64,000 nt of DNA, from assembly GCF_017308075.1 (NCBI RefSeq), contig NZ_JAFKFX010000024.1, forward strand, positions 1 to 64,000, written 5' to 3'. Positions 1 through 8,564 of the stretch are shown here, in pieces. Source of the DNA: Allobosea sp. Its GTDB lineage: Bacteria; Pseudomonadota; Alphaproteobacteria; Rhizobiales; Beijerinckiaceae. Every line of letters starts with the position of its first letter. Within the stretch, counting starts at the first letter, position 1. A program made the position numbers and the translations under genes. The notes under the pieces are model-generated. The model saw only the letters and a program-made list of their open reading frames with translations, was not told the origin of the DNA and ran no database searches.

Positions 1-179
1 CGAGTTGCCTCAGGCTCTCTTGACTATGCTGTATCGCTCGACGGACCGCCTCTGTCGTGCGGGCGCTCCCGTGCAGAACCTGTCCCATAGCGCTTCCTTC
101 CACTCGCGCGAAAAGACTGCACCATCAAAGCCTGGGATCAAACAACTAGTCTCAACCCCTGTCAGGGCCTGCAAGGACT

Positions 180-659
180 TTACGCGCTTCGCCGCACCCT
201 GAAATAGAGCCAGGGCAGGAGGAAAGCACTCACGATCGTGCTGATCAGCAGGAGGCCAAAGTTGTTGGCTGCGACATTGCCGCCCACCACGGCGTCGTGG
301 ACGTGCACGATCGTCACGCCCAGGTGGAATATCACCACGTAGACGATGACGGCGGCCTTGAAATCCAAGGTTCGCCAGGACGCCAAGAAGGCCATGACAC
401 CCATTGCGATGTCGGCAATGCCGATTTCGGTCTCGAAGGGGCTTGGTGCCCAGCCGATCGAAGCAGAAGCGATGCCGGGAAAGAAAACGTGGAAGATGCC
501 GGACCACGTGCTGCCAATCCCCAGAAACAGAAGCAGCAGCCAGTCGAGCAGCCGGGCCTCATATCGCGCCGGCTTGCCTGCGAAGGCGGCAACGACGAAC
601 GAAAGGACGAATAGAATCGGGACGAGGTTGCCCAGTATTGCCCTGATCAACGCTTCCAT
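180..659 (-). CDS. DUF6790-like integral membrane protein
   Basis: A 159-residue, very hydrophobic protein with about four to five membrane-spanning segments (roughly residues 5-28, 38-60, 78-95, 103-122 and 132-153). It contains a conserved-looking GIADIAMGVMAFLASW stretch and a histidine-containing segment (IFHLGVTIVHVHDA). From memory it resembles the DUF6790 family, whose function is unknown. It stands alone: upstream lies a gap without a convincing gene, and no partner shares its strand. Assignment to a membrane location is seen in the sequence; the family name is recognition only. Confidence 0.7.
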   Translation of the reverse strand: MEALIRAILGNLVPILFVLSFVVAAFAGKPARYEARLLDWLLLLFLGIGSTWSGIFHVFFPGIASASIGWAPSPFETEIGIADIAMGVMAFLASWRTLDFKAAVIVYVVIFHLGVTIVHVHDAVVGGNVAANNFGLLLISTIVSAFLLPWLYFRVRRSA

Positions 660-1041
660 ATTTCGCGCGGCGCCCCATGTGACGTTACGGAGGGCAGCAG
701 TATCTGAGTCCTGACGAGAGGCCTATCCCTGCGTTTCGCGGACCATGTCGGTGCGGCAGTCGCCTTGGCGCTCGCCCTGCAATACCGCCTCGATCCGTGC
801 AAGGCCCCATTCGAGAAGCGTTGGGCCGGCCGTCGCCGGACGCGCGGTCGCGCTCACGGGGCGAGCCCGGGATGCTGCGCCGATAGCTGCCGCACAGCCC
901 GTGCGATCCGCCCACGGCCCGATATCACCTGATCGGGAGTCGATTCGGGGCAATGCCTCGCTTGTTCGGCCGCGGTCCTGCTCTCGCCGCTATCGAAGGC
1001 ACGAGTGACTGGTGTCGCAAGTCTTCCGCCGGCGCGGCCCT
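660..1041. other. Intergenic stretch without a supported gene
   Basis: No frame on either strand shows a convincing start, ribosome site and alphaproteobacterial codon pattern. One minus-strand frame ending near 723 reads plausibly over about 35 residues (PTLLEWGLARIEAVL), which could be the tail of a decayed gene, but no family is recognised. The first 179 bases of the window likewise show nothing supported. Confidence 0.5.
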
Positions 1042-2154
1042 TCAGCCGGCGCGGGCGGCGGCCTTTTTCTCGAGGGCGTGCTGCTCCTCGGAGAGGCCGT
1101 TGCGCCAGTAGCTGACGATCAGGTGCTGGTCGAGGTCCGGGCGCAAACGCTGGCGCGTCGCGCTACGCAGCTGCCGGAACGCCTCGTGTTCCATCGCGGC
1201 CCAGACATAGAGGCTGGGACCGTCCTGCTCCCAGTCGAGCGCCTCGAATGCCGCCAGCAACTGTGGAGCGGCATCGCTCTCAGCCTGGTGGCGGTGCAGC
1301 CAGCGCACGGTGACGCCGGCCGGGGCCTGCAGCACCTGCTCCTCCTGCGCGTTCGCGACTTCGATCACGGCGAGCCCCCGCGCAGCGCTGGGCAGGTTCG
1401 CCAGCATGCGAGCAATGGCGGGCAGGCCGGTCTCGTCGGCGAGGAAGAGGTAGCGCTCGGCATCGCGCAGTCCGCGCCCACCGGGGCCGGCCATGCCGAT
1501 CCGGTCGCCGGCCCGGGCGCGCTCGGCAAAGGTCGAGCCGGGACCCGTATCGCCGTGCAGAACGAAGTCTATGGCGAGCGTACCCGCGGCGACGTCGATC
1601 TCGCGGATCGTGTATTTGCGGACGGCCGGGCGCTGCTCGGCCGGAGGCTGGGTGATCAGCCCGTCCTCGCTCAGCACCGGCCAGGCCGGCTCGGCAAGAC
1701 CGGCCGGCGGGATGAACAGGCGCACATGCAGCGCTTCCAGCGTGTCGAAGCGCGCCAGATCCTCGCCGTAGAAGCGGATGCGGCGCATATGCGGGGTCAG
1801 CGTTTCGGTGTCGGTGACGGTCAACACCCTGAAATCGGGCAGGAGCGAGGGACCGCTGCCATCACCTTGCCAACCGATGGCGGGCGCGCTGCCGGCAGGC
1901 GCGAGCTCGACGACATGGCTCGCGATCGCGAGCTTCATTGCCTGCAGTCCGGCGAGGTTCGGTGCCTCGACGCGCGCCAGGAGTTCCTGCTTCGCCAGGC
2001 GAAGCACAGCCTTGCTGCCGTCGAGCACGATCAGTGTCGCGCCCTCCCGCTCGCTCACCGTCGCATGGTGCTCGACGAGATGCTCGCAGAGCGCGCGCAG
2101 CAGCGCGGCCGGGTCGGCGAGGCTGAAACGCGCCTCGGTGCAAAGAACCGTCAT
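1042..2154 (-). CDS. Siderophore-interacting FAD protein with N-terminal DUF2218 domain
   Basis: Cytoplasmic flavoprotein of the SIP/ViuB ferric-siderophore reductase family, expected to reduce ferric chelates and release iron. The 370 residues split into an N-terminal DUF2218-like domain (about 1-90) and a FAD/NAD(P)-binding reductase domain (about 105-365). Visible motifs are the flavin-binding RKYTIR (about 179-184), HGDTGPGSTFA (about 200-210), the nucleotide-binding ETGLPAIARML and the terminal YWRNGLSEEQH that typifies the family. It is the last gene of a minus-strand cluster and follows the periplasmic binding protein by 37 bases. The two-domain build is known among SIP proteins of alphaproteobacteria. 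The exact siderophore cannot be told. Confidence 0.9.
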   Translation of the reverse strand: MTVLCTEARFSLADPAALLRALCEHLVEHHATVSEREGATLIVLDGSKAVLRLAKQELLARVEAPNLAGLQAMKLAIASHVVELAPAGSAPAIGWQGDGSGPSLLPDFRVLTVTDTETLTPHMRRIRFYGEDLARFDTLEALHVRLFIPPAGLAEPAWPVLSEDGLITQPPAEQRPAVRKYTIREIDVAAGTLAIDFVLHGDTGPGSTFAERARAGDRIGMAGPGGRGLRDAERYLFLADETGLPAIARMLANLPSAARGLAVIEVANAQEEQVLQAPAGVTVRWLHRHQAESDAAPQLLAAFEALDWEQDGPSLYVWAAMEHEAFRQLRSATRQRLRPDLDQHLIVSYWRNGLSEEQHALEKKAAARAG

Positions 2155-2191
2155 GATCGGAAAGCCTTTCTGCTCGTGCGCCTCTAGCTTT

Positions 2192-3328
2192 TCAGCGCCG
2201 GCCTCTGGCGGTCCCGTCGATCCAGAGCGTGCCCTCGAGCGGGATCGCCGAGAACCGCGTCGAGATCTCTTTCAGCGTCGCCTGCGGGTCGAGATCGGCG
2301 AAGCGCTCGGGATGGATCCACTTCGCCAGCGCCTCGATCGCCACGATGTGCAGCGGGGTGTCGTTGAAGAGCTGCCAGAGGCCGTAGGCCCGGCCGTTGC
2401 GCACGGCACTGAGCGCGCTGATGCCCGGGCTGGCGAGCAGGGTGGCGAAGCTGCGCGCGCCTTCCTCCGGCGAAATGCCGAGTCCGAGCACGAGGCCGCC
2501 GCGCCGGGCGAGATGCACGCCGCCCGTCGCGACATAGATCGCAGGGTCGGCGGCCAGCAATTGCTCGAGGCTGATCTGGCCGGTCGCGCCGGGCAGGATG
2601 GAAGCTGCGATGTTGCGGCCACCGGCCAGCGTGATGAACTCGTCGAAGGTGCCTTTGCCGGGCGACTGGCAGCAGTCGAAGCCGCCGGCATGTGCATGCA
2701 TGAAGACGCTCGGCCGTTCGGCGTCGCGTACGCGGCTGGCGAGCACGGCGCGCCGCGCCTCGTAGAAGCGGATATAGGCCTCGGCCTGCTCCTCGCGGCC
2801 GATCAGCTTGCCGAGCACGCGCAGGCTCGGCACCGTGTCGCGCAGAGGCTGCAGGTAGAAGTCGACTACGGCGACCGTGATGCCGGCCGCCTCGAAACGC
2901 GCGACGAGATCGCCCGGGCCGCGCCGCGTGCCGGCGAGCGATTGGCTGAGGATCACGAGGTCCGGCGCCAGCGAGACGGCTTTCTCGAATGAGAAGCCGT
3001 CCTGCGTACCGCCATCGCCGACCGTCGGCACGGTCTCGATCGCCGGGAATTTCGCGGCGTAGCGGGCATAGGCGTCGGGGTTCTGGCGCTTATGGTCGCT
3101 GCCCCAGCCGGCGAGCAGGCTGATCGGGTCGGGATGCAGGAGGCCGAGCCCGTTGAGCTGGCGCCCCTGGGCCAGCACGATGCGCTTCGCCGGCCCCGGC
3201 AGCGTCACCATACGTCCGGCGAGGTCGGTGACGGTGACCGGCTCGGCCGCCGCCGGGGCGGCGAGCATTCCAAGGGCGAGAAGAATTGGGATCAGCTTCG
3301 TCGCGATCCGCTTCAGCCGGACGATCAT
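2192..3328 (-). CDS. Periplasmic iron-siderophore binding protein (TroA/FhuD type)
   Basis: A 378-residue exported substrate-binding protein of the class III (TroA/BtuF/FhuD) fold. A signal peptide covers about residues 1-28 (hydrophobic core, then AAPAAAEP). The mature start VTVTDLAGRMVTLP and the following AKRIVLAQGRQ are typical of the first lobe, and the segment FSFEKAVSLAPDLVILS matches the usual inter-lobe signature. A CC pair in GGFDCCQSPGKG is unusual and may form a vicinal disulfide. Its ATG overlaps the stop of the upstream esterase in an ATGA (3325-3328), so the two are translationally coupled. No ABC permease or ATPase follows, so it must use a transporter encoded elsewhere or serve another role. 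Confidence 0.85.
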   Translation of the reverse strand: MIVRLKRIATKLIPILLALGMLAAPAAAEPVTVTDLAGRMVTLPGPAKRIVLAQGRQLNGLGLLHPDPISLLAGWGSDHKRQNPDAYARYAAKFPAIETVPTVGDGGTQDGFSFEKAVSLAPDLVILSQSLAGTRRGPGDLVARFEAAGITVAVVDFYLQPLRDTVPSLRVLGKLIGREEQAEAYIRFYEARRAVLASRVRDAERPSVFMHAHAGGFDCCQSPGKGTFDEFITLAGGRNIAASILPGATGQISLEQLLAADPAIYVATGGVHLARRGGLVLGLGISPEEGARSFATLLASPGISALSAVRNGRAYGLWQLFNDTPLHIVAIEALAKWIHPERFADLDPQATLKEISTRFSAIPLEGTLWIDGTARGRR

Positions 3329-4197
3329 CGGGCGCTATCCCCCTGAACGGGTGCCTCGGCGAGCGTGAAAGCCACGGCGCGCGAGAGCATGGCGGGAATG
3401 ACGGAAACATGGTTCTCGCCGGCGAAGACGACATGCTCGCAGTCGAGGTGACCGGAGGCGGCGAGGCTGCTTGCCATCTCGGCGGCATTGTCGACCATGC
3501 GGGCCTTCTCGAGGCGGGTCGCGCGTTCGGGGAAGCGAAGCGGATCGGTCTTCTGTTCTTCGCCACCGACGGTGATCAGCAGCCTTGGCCGCATGATCGG
3601 CGCCGGGCTGCGCAGGAACTGCGCCCGCGTGGCGAGGATGCCGCGCTCGTTCCACCAGATCGAAGGGCTGCCCGCGACGAGGCTGCGGAACAGCCCCGGT
3701 CTGTTGAACAGGGCGTGCAGGGTGAAAAGCCCGCCGAAGGAATGGCCGGCGAGCGCAAGTCGTGCCCGGTCGATCGGCGCGAGATCTGCCACCATCGGGA
3801 GCAACTGCGTCTCGATCAGGTCGAGGAACCGGTCGGCACCGCCACCGTCCGGTAGCAGGTCCTGCCGCCGCCGCTCGGCATCGAACGGGGCTGCGCCGGG
3901 ATAGCCGATCCCGACGATCACCGCCGGGCAAACGCCGCTCACCTCGGGCCGGCCCCCCTGCAGGCGGGCGGTGGTCAACGCCGTCGCGAACAGCGCGTCG
4001 CCATCGACCAGCACCAGGACCGGAAAGCCAGCGGCAGGTGGCACCTCGGGAGGCACCGCGACCAGCAGGCGATAGGGCAGGCCCTGCGTCGAGCTGATCT
4101 CGAACTGGCGTGCATGCGGCAGCGCGACCGCGATGCCGGGCGAAAGCTCGCCCGGCCTGTTGCTTGCAGATGCAGCGCGCACGCCTTCTGCCCTCAC
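3325..4197 (-). CDS. Alpha/beta hydrolase, siderophore esterase (IroE/Fes-like)
   Basis: Predicted hydrolase of the esterase D/enterochelin-esterase-like group that would cleave ester-linked ferric siderophores after uptake. The nucleophile elbow GHSFGG lies at about residue 151, and a late AGENHVSVIP supplies the likely catalytic histidine; a GSPSIWW segment follows the elbow as in IroE/BesA relatives. I chose a GTG start at 4197 (290 residues) because it overlaps the TGA of the TonB receptor as GTGA; an upstream ATG at 4248 would overlap the receptor by over 50 bases. No clear signal peptide is seen from this start, suggesting a cytoplasmic enzyme. The 3' end overlaps the binding-protein gene in ATGA. 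Confidence 0.8.
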   Translation of the reverse strand: MRAEGVRAASASNRPGELSPGIAVALPHARQFEISSTQGLPYRLLVAVPPEVPPAAGFPVLVLVDGDALFATALTTARLQGGRPEVSGVCPAVIVGIGYPGAAPFDAERRRQDLLPDGGGADRFLDLIETQLLPMVADLAPIDRARLALAGHSFGGLFTLHALFNRPGLFRSLVAGSPSIWWNERGILATRAQFLRSPAPIMRPRLLITVGGEEQKTDPLRFPERATRLEKARMVDNAAEMASSLAASGHLDCEHVVFAGENHVSVIPAMLSRAVAFTLAEAPVQGDSAR

Positions 4198-6365
4198 CAG
4201 CGATAGGACAGGGTCGCCAGCACCGTCCGGCGCAAGCCGAAGGAGCACTGCACGACGGCGTAGCAGCCTGCGACATACTCCTTGTCGAACAGGTTCTGGG
4301 CGTTGACCTGGACCTTCCAGCCCTTCATCGCGGCATTGGCGGCGCTAAGATCATAGCTGATCGCAGCATCGACCAGGGCGTAGTCGTCGGTGAAGAAGGT
4401 GTTGCCGGGATCGCCGGCGCCCTTGCCGACATAGCGCACACCGGCACCGAGGCCGAGGCCGGAGAACAGGCCGGTCTTGAAAGTGTAGTGCGCCCAGAGC
4501 GAGGCCATGTGGCGGGGCACGACGGTCGGCCGCTTGCCGAGATCGGCACCGTTGCTCTTGGTCACCTCCGCATCGGTATAGGCATAGGCCGCGACGAGAT
4601 CGAGATTCTCGAGCACGGTGGCGCGCGCCTCGAACTCGAAGCCACGGGCCCGGACCTCGCCGGTCTGGATCTGGAAGCCGACATTGTTCGGGTCGGCCGT
4701 CGCCACATTGGTCTGCGTCAGATCGTAGACCGAAGCCTGGAAGAAGGCGTTGTAGCCGGGCGGCTCGTATTTCAGGCCGACTTCGAACTGCTCGCCTTCT
4801 GTCGGCTTGAACGGGCTGCCGCCGAAGCTCGTTCCAGCCACCGGCTCGAACGAGGTCGAGTAGCTCGCATAAGGCGCAAAGCCGTTGTCGAAATTGTACA
4901 TCAGCGCGACGCGCCCGGTATTGGCGGTGTCGTCCTGCTTGGTCAGGGCGCCGTTGGTCATGGCACGCGTCCGGGCCATGGCGCGGTCGAAGCGGCCGCC
5001 GACCAGCAGCGAGAGCCGGTCGAGCTTGATCTGGTCCTGCAGATAGACGCCGTACTGCTCGGAGAGCTGCGTCGTGCCGGGGGTGGCGGGGACCGCAAAG
5101 GGCCGGCGGCCATAGACCGGGAAGAAGGCATCGAGCGGCTGCACCGTGCCGCCGGCACCGGTGAAGGCCGTGCCGTCGGCCCAGTAACCGTCGACACCGA
5201 ACAGGAGCTTGTGCGTCAGCGGCCCGGTCCGGAAATCGGCCTGGAGCTGGTTGTCGACCCCGAAGGTCTGGGCCGTTTCGTTCGAGGCGGTGACGCGCCG
5301 GTTGAGCGTGCGCTGGTTGGCTGCGAGCGAGGCGACAGCGACCGTCCGGTTGCGCGATTCGAGGTCGCTGTAGCGCAGGTTCTGGCGGAAGGTGAAGACG
5401 TCGTTGAAGCGATGCTCGAAGGCGTAGCCGAGGTTGAGCGCGTTGCGGCTGTAGCCCTCATAATTTGGCTCGCCCGGGAAGAGATTGCTGCGGATGCGGC
5501 CGTTCCGGTTCGGCAACGCGGTGCCGACGGACGGAATGAAGCCGTAGAAGCCGGTCTCGGGGTCGCGCTGGAACGAGGTCAGCAGCGTCAGGCTCGTTGC
5601 CGCATTCGGCTGGAAGGTCAGCGAGGGCGCGATGTAGAGCCGCTCCTCCTTTGTGAAGTCGACCTGCGTGTCGGCGGCGCGTCCGAGCCCGACGAGGCGA
5701 TAGAGGATCGTCTTGTCCGGCGTCACCGGCCCGCCGATGTCGAAGGCGAGCTGGCGGCGATCATAGCTGCCGAGCACCAGCTGGACCTCGCCATGCGCCT
5801 GCTCCTGCGGGCGCTTGCTGACCATGTTGATCAGGCCGCCCGGCTTGACCTGGCCGAAGGTGATCGAGGACGGCCCGCGCAGCACCTCGACGCGCTCCAG
5901 CCCCCAGGGCTCGGCGATCGGCACGAGGAAGTTGACGCCGCGCTGCAGGCGCAGCCCGTCGAGATTGTTGATGAAGCCGGCGCTGCCGCCGCTGCCGCCG
6001 AATCCGCGGATGAAGACGCTGTCGTAACGTCCTGAGGAGAGTCGGGTTTCACCCAGAACGCTTGCGCTGTAGCGCAGCGCCTGGCTGACGCTTTGCACGC
6101 CCTGGTCGTCCATCTGCGCGCGCGGCACGACGCTGACCGATTGCGGCGTCTCGATCAGCGGCGTGTCGGTCTTGGTCGCGGTCGCGCTGCGCCGCGCGAC
6201 ATAGCCGTCGACCGGCCCGTTCGCCCGCTCGCCCTGCACCTCGATCGTGTCGAGGCCGATCGCGGGCTCGCTCTGAGCGTGGCTCGAGCCCGACCAGCCG
6301 ACGATGATTGCCGCGAGCGCGACCGAGGCCTTGGCCACAGCGCGATTGCCGATGATGAAGTTCAT
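4194..6365 (-). CDS. TonB-dependent ferric-siderophore receptor
   Basis: Outer-membrane receptor, 723 residues, of the FpvA/FhuA-like siderophore class. A signal peptide ends near residue 30 (GSSHAQ), followed by a candidate TonB box (DTIEVQGER), a plug domain (TPLIETPQSVSVVPR at about 65-80) and a 22-strand beta-barrel ending in ATLSYRW with a terminal aromatic residue. The start ATG at 6365 has AAAGG upstream and gives a proper signal peptide; the frame is open further upstream but that part lacks any signal. The AraC regulator gene lies just upstream on the same strand, and esterase, binding protein and SIP follow as a coupled operon. Confidence 0.93.
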   Translation of the reverse strand: MNFIIGNRAVAKASVALAAIIVGWSGSSHAQSEPAIGLDTIEVQGERANGPVDGYVARRSATATKTDTPLIETPQSVSVVPRAQMDDQGVQSVSQALRYSASVLGETRLSSGRYDSVFIRGFGGSGGSAGFINNLDGLRLQRGVNFLVPIAEPWGLERVEVLRGPSSITFGQVKPGGLINMVSKRPQEQAHGEVQLVLGSYDRRQLAFDIGGPVTPDKTILYRLVGLGRAADTQVDFTKEERLYIAPSLTFQPNAATSLTLLTSFQRDPETGFYGFIPSVGTALPNRNGRIRSNLFPGEPNYEGYSRNALNLGYAFEHRFNDVFTFRQNLRYSDLESRNRTVAVASLAANQRTLNRRVTASNETAQTFGVDNQLQADFRTGPLTHKLLFGVDGYWADGTAFTGAGGTVQPLDAFFPVYGRRPFAVPATPGTTQLSEQYGVYLQDQIKLDRLSLLVGGRFDRAMARTRAMTNGALTKQDDTANTGRVALMYNFDNGFAPYASYSTSFEPVAGTSFGGSPFKPTEGEQFEVGLKYEPPGYNAFFQASVYDLTQTNVATADPNNVGFQIQTGEVRARGFEFEARATVLENLDLVAAYAYTDAEVTKSNGADLGKRPTVVPRHMASLWAHYTFKTGLFSGLGLGAGVRYVGKGAGDPGNTFFTDDYALVDAAISYDLSAANAAMKGWKVQVNAQNLFDKEYVAGCYAVVQCSFGLRRTVLATLSYRW

Positions 6366-6531
6366 GAACCCGACCTTTGCCCCACCACCTCGCGGTGGAT
6401 TACCCAGGCGGGTTGTTTCAGGAACGGCGCCCCGGGGGCAACGAAGTCGGCTTTCGATCGCGGCAGTAATTCTTTCGCTGCAGTTTCGAACCGCTTCAAC
6501 GAGAGAATAGCCTGCGTTGGACCAGCGGCGA

Positions 6532-7395
6532 TCAACGCAACGCACTCGGCGGAATGCCGAAACGCTTGCGGAAGGCGCTCGAGAAATGCGCCGGACTGTA
6601 GCCGACGCGGAAGGCGGCGACGGCGACGCTGGCCTCGCCGCTGGCGATCATGGCGTGGGCCTGCTGCAGCCGATATTCTTGGAGATAGCCGAAGACGCTG
6701 GTGCCGAACTGGGCGCGGAAGGCCGAGGTCAGCTTGCTCGGATTGAGGCCGGTGCGGCGCGCCAGCTCCGAAAGGCTCGGTGGATCCTGCACCGACTCCT
6801 CCAGGATCTCGCGCACGGCCTGGATCTGGTCGCGGGTGCGCGCATCGAGCTTCGCCGGCCGCACAGGCCGTTCGCCGATGATCTCGTTGAGGGCGAGTGC
6901 TCCAAGCTCCAGCGCCTTGCCGGCGAGATAGAAGCTGCGCAGCGAAGCGGCGACGCGGCATTCGGCCATCTGGAGGGCGAGAGAACGCATTTCGGCGCTC
7001 GCCGGGCGAACCCAGAGCCCGGGATCGTCGGGTCCCGAGACCAGCAGCAGCCGGGAGAGTTCGGCGCCGAATTCCTGCGCCACGAAGTCGAGCTCGAATT
7101 GCATCAGCGCGCAGCGCACCGCTCCGCCCGCCAAGCCGGTGCGTTGCTGGATGTGCTCGCCGCCATTGGCGGCCACGAGCAGTGCCGGGCCTTCGATCAT
7201 CACCGGCGGCCGGTCGTCGAGCTCCAGCATCTGGCGCCCGTCCAGCATCACGCCGACCTTGAGTCCGGGCCGCATCGGACCGGTGACGCTTTCTCCTTCG
7301 GCGATGAAGAACGTTCCGGCAGAGAGCGAGAGGCTGCCCGAGAACAGCTTCAGCATTTCGCCTGACGAATGTGCGGGAACGGGACCAGATGGCAT
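6532..7395 (-). CDS. AraC-family regulator (PchR-like) of the siderophore cluster
   Basis: A 287-residue transcription factor with a C-terminal AraC double helix-turn-helix (about 185-287; SLSELARRTGLNPSKL and FRVGYSPAHFSSAFRKRFG) and a variable N-terminal sensor domain. PchR-type regulators of this layout sense the cognate ferric siderophore and activate the adjacent receptor gene. It sits 166 bases upstream of the TonB receptor on the same strand, which fits that role; siderophore sensing is inferred. The gene is preceded by an AT-rich stretch (about 7430-7450) that may hold its promoter. Confidence 0.88.
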   Translation of the reverse strand: MPSGPVPAHSSGEMLKLFSGSLSLSAGTFFIAEGESVTGPMRPGLKVGVMLDGRQMLELDDRPPVMIEGPALLVAANGGEHIQQRTGLAGGAVRCALMQFELDFVAQEFGAELSRLLLVSGPDDPGLWVRPASAEMRSLALQMAECRVAASLRSFYLAGKALELGALALNEIIGERPVRPAKLDARTRDQIQAVREILEESVQDPPSLSELARRTGLNPSKLTSAFRAQFGTSVFGYLQEYRLQQAHAMIASGEASVAVAAFRVGYSPAHFSSAFRKRFGIPPSALR

Positions 7396-7516
7396 CGCGA
7401 CCTCGGGAGATCGCTTCGTGATACCGATCGTGAGACAAAAAGTAAAATAAATCAGTAGTTTATATGAGTTCCAAGTTTGTCGATGCGTGAGGCGTCAGCC
7501 GTCTGGCTCCAGGGCG

Positions 7517-7639
7517 TTATCCGCAGCATCTGCCGCCGCGCTGCGAGAAGGCGCGCTGGCGGCAGGAGAAGAAGATGATCTGCTGGTCGCTGGCCTGACG
7601 GTGCAGCGCGTCGAACATGCGCTCGATGCGGTCGCCTCG
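7517..7639 (-). pseudogene. C-terminal remnant, possibly of an ATPase
   Basis: A short minus-strand frame, closed upstream by a stop, reads GDRIERMFDALHRQ followed by QQIIFFSCRQRAF and then a stop. This resembles the extreme C-terminus of YhaN/SMC-like AAA proteins, where a D-x-R-x-E-R-x-F-x-A-L element precedes a hydrophobic strand and an F-S/T-C/H motif. Only about 40 codons remain. The identification rests on pattern memory and is weak; that the stretch is coding-derived is better supported than its name. Confidence 0.35.
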
Positions 7640-7719
7640 CTGTCAACTTCTTTGCCGCTGTCTGCATTGCAGCTGCCGTCAGCTACTGGTTATGAGCCTC
7701 GACCGTAGTTGGCGTCGCG

Positions 7720-8563
7720 GGCGCTGGGCGTGCGCGTCAGGATTTCGCGCCTCCACCTGGTTCTCTCCCCTGGCTACGGCAGAGCGGGCGGCCTCCCGCA
7801 CGGGCGCGCGCGAATTGAGCGTGGGCTGTGCGATCAAGGCGGCGATCTCCTCGGCCGGCTCACCGCCGGCGAGTGCATGTCGCCGGCCGTTCGCACGATC
7901 CGTCCTTAGGCCGGCTGAGGAGGTCCGCCGCCCGGGCGAGCTTGGCTTGAAGCTTCTGCATCTGGCTGTCGTCGGCTAACAACTGCATGCGCAGTTCCCG
8001 GAGCGTGTCGACCTGGCGCTCGCTCTGGCCCTTCCACATGTCTCGGTTGTTTGTGATCCGCTCGAAGGCTGGGTGAATGCCCGATGGCAGCCACCTGTCG
8101 GTTTGATTGAACTGCTGGGGCGGGTGCAGCTTCCGTCTGATGCGGCGAGCGGTCGTCTCGAAGGCGACATCGGTCGGCTGATTGGAGCGATAGCCGTTGC
8201 GCCGCAGGCAGGCGGCAACAAGGTTGAACCAGTCGTCGCGCCCGCTGGCGGATCTCGTTGCGACATGGTTCTACGTTGTTCGACGGAATTCGTAGGGCGG
8301 GCGCTCACCAGTTGCAGGCTGCCCATCCCGTCACTCGGCGCGCTCCTTCTGTCGATCCTGGGCGACCTGAAATGCGCCGATGGTCACCAAAACGCGCTGC
8401 AGCCCGAGGCGATCGTCGAGCGGCAACCAGCCTGTGCTGCCGGAGGGACGCTTCAGCCTTCTGCTACTCGATCGTGAGCGCCGTCGAGAAGGCGGGCGGT
8501 CCAGGCAGCGGCATCGCCGTGGTCAAGCGGCCGAGCCCGGCCCTGAGAGTCTGCCAAGGCAGT
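7720..8563 (-). pseudogene. Decayed coding fragments of unrecognised accessory genes
   Basis: Several minus-strand stretches read like real protein but switch frame or meet stops. About 8464-8563 ends in PPAFSTALTIE then a stop. About 8331-8466 contains LPLDDRLGLQRVLVTIGAFQ and ends in a stop. About 7903-8270 reads DDWFNLVAACLRRNGYRS, then FERITNNRDMWKGQSERQ, then a coiled-coil-like QMQKLQAKLARAADLL. About 7720-7900 contains AALIAQPTLNSRAPVREAAR. None has a proper start with a ribosome site. They look like the remains of a small operon that has been frame-shifted. No transposase motif or terminal repeat was recognised. Confidence 0.45.
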
Positions 8564-8564
8564 G

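Noticed and set aside
4198-4248. Upstream ATG start for the siderophore esterase
   Set aside because: It would overlap the receptor gene by over 50 bases; the GTG overlapping the receptor stop as GTGA is the more usual arrangement.
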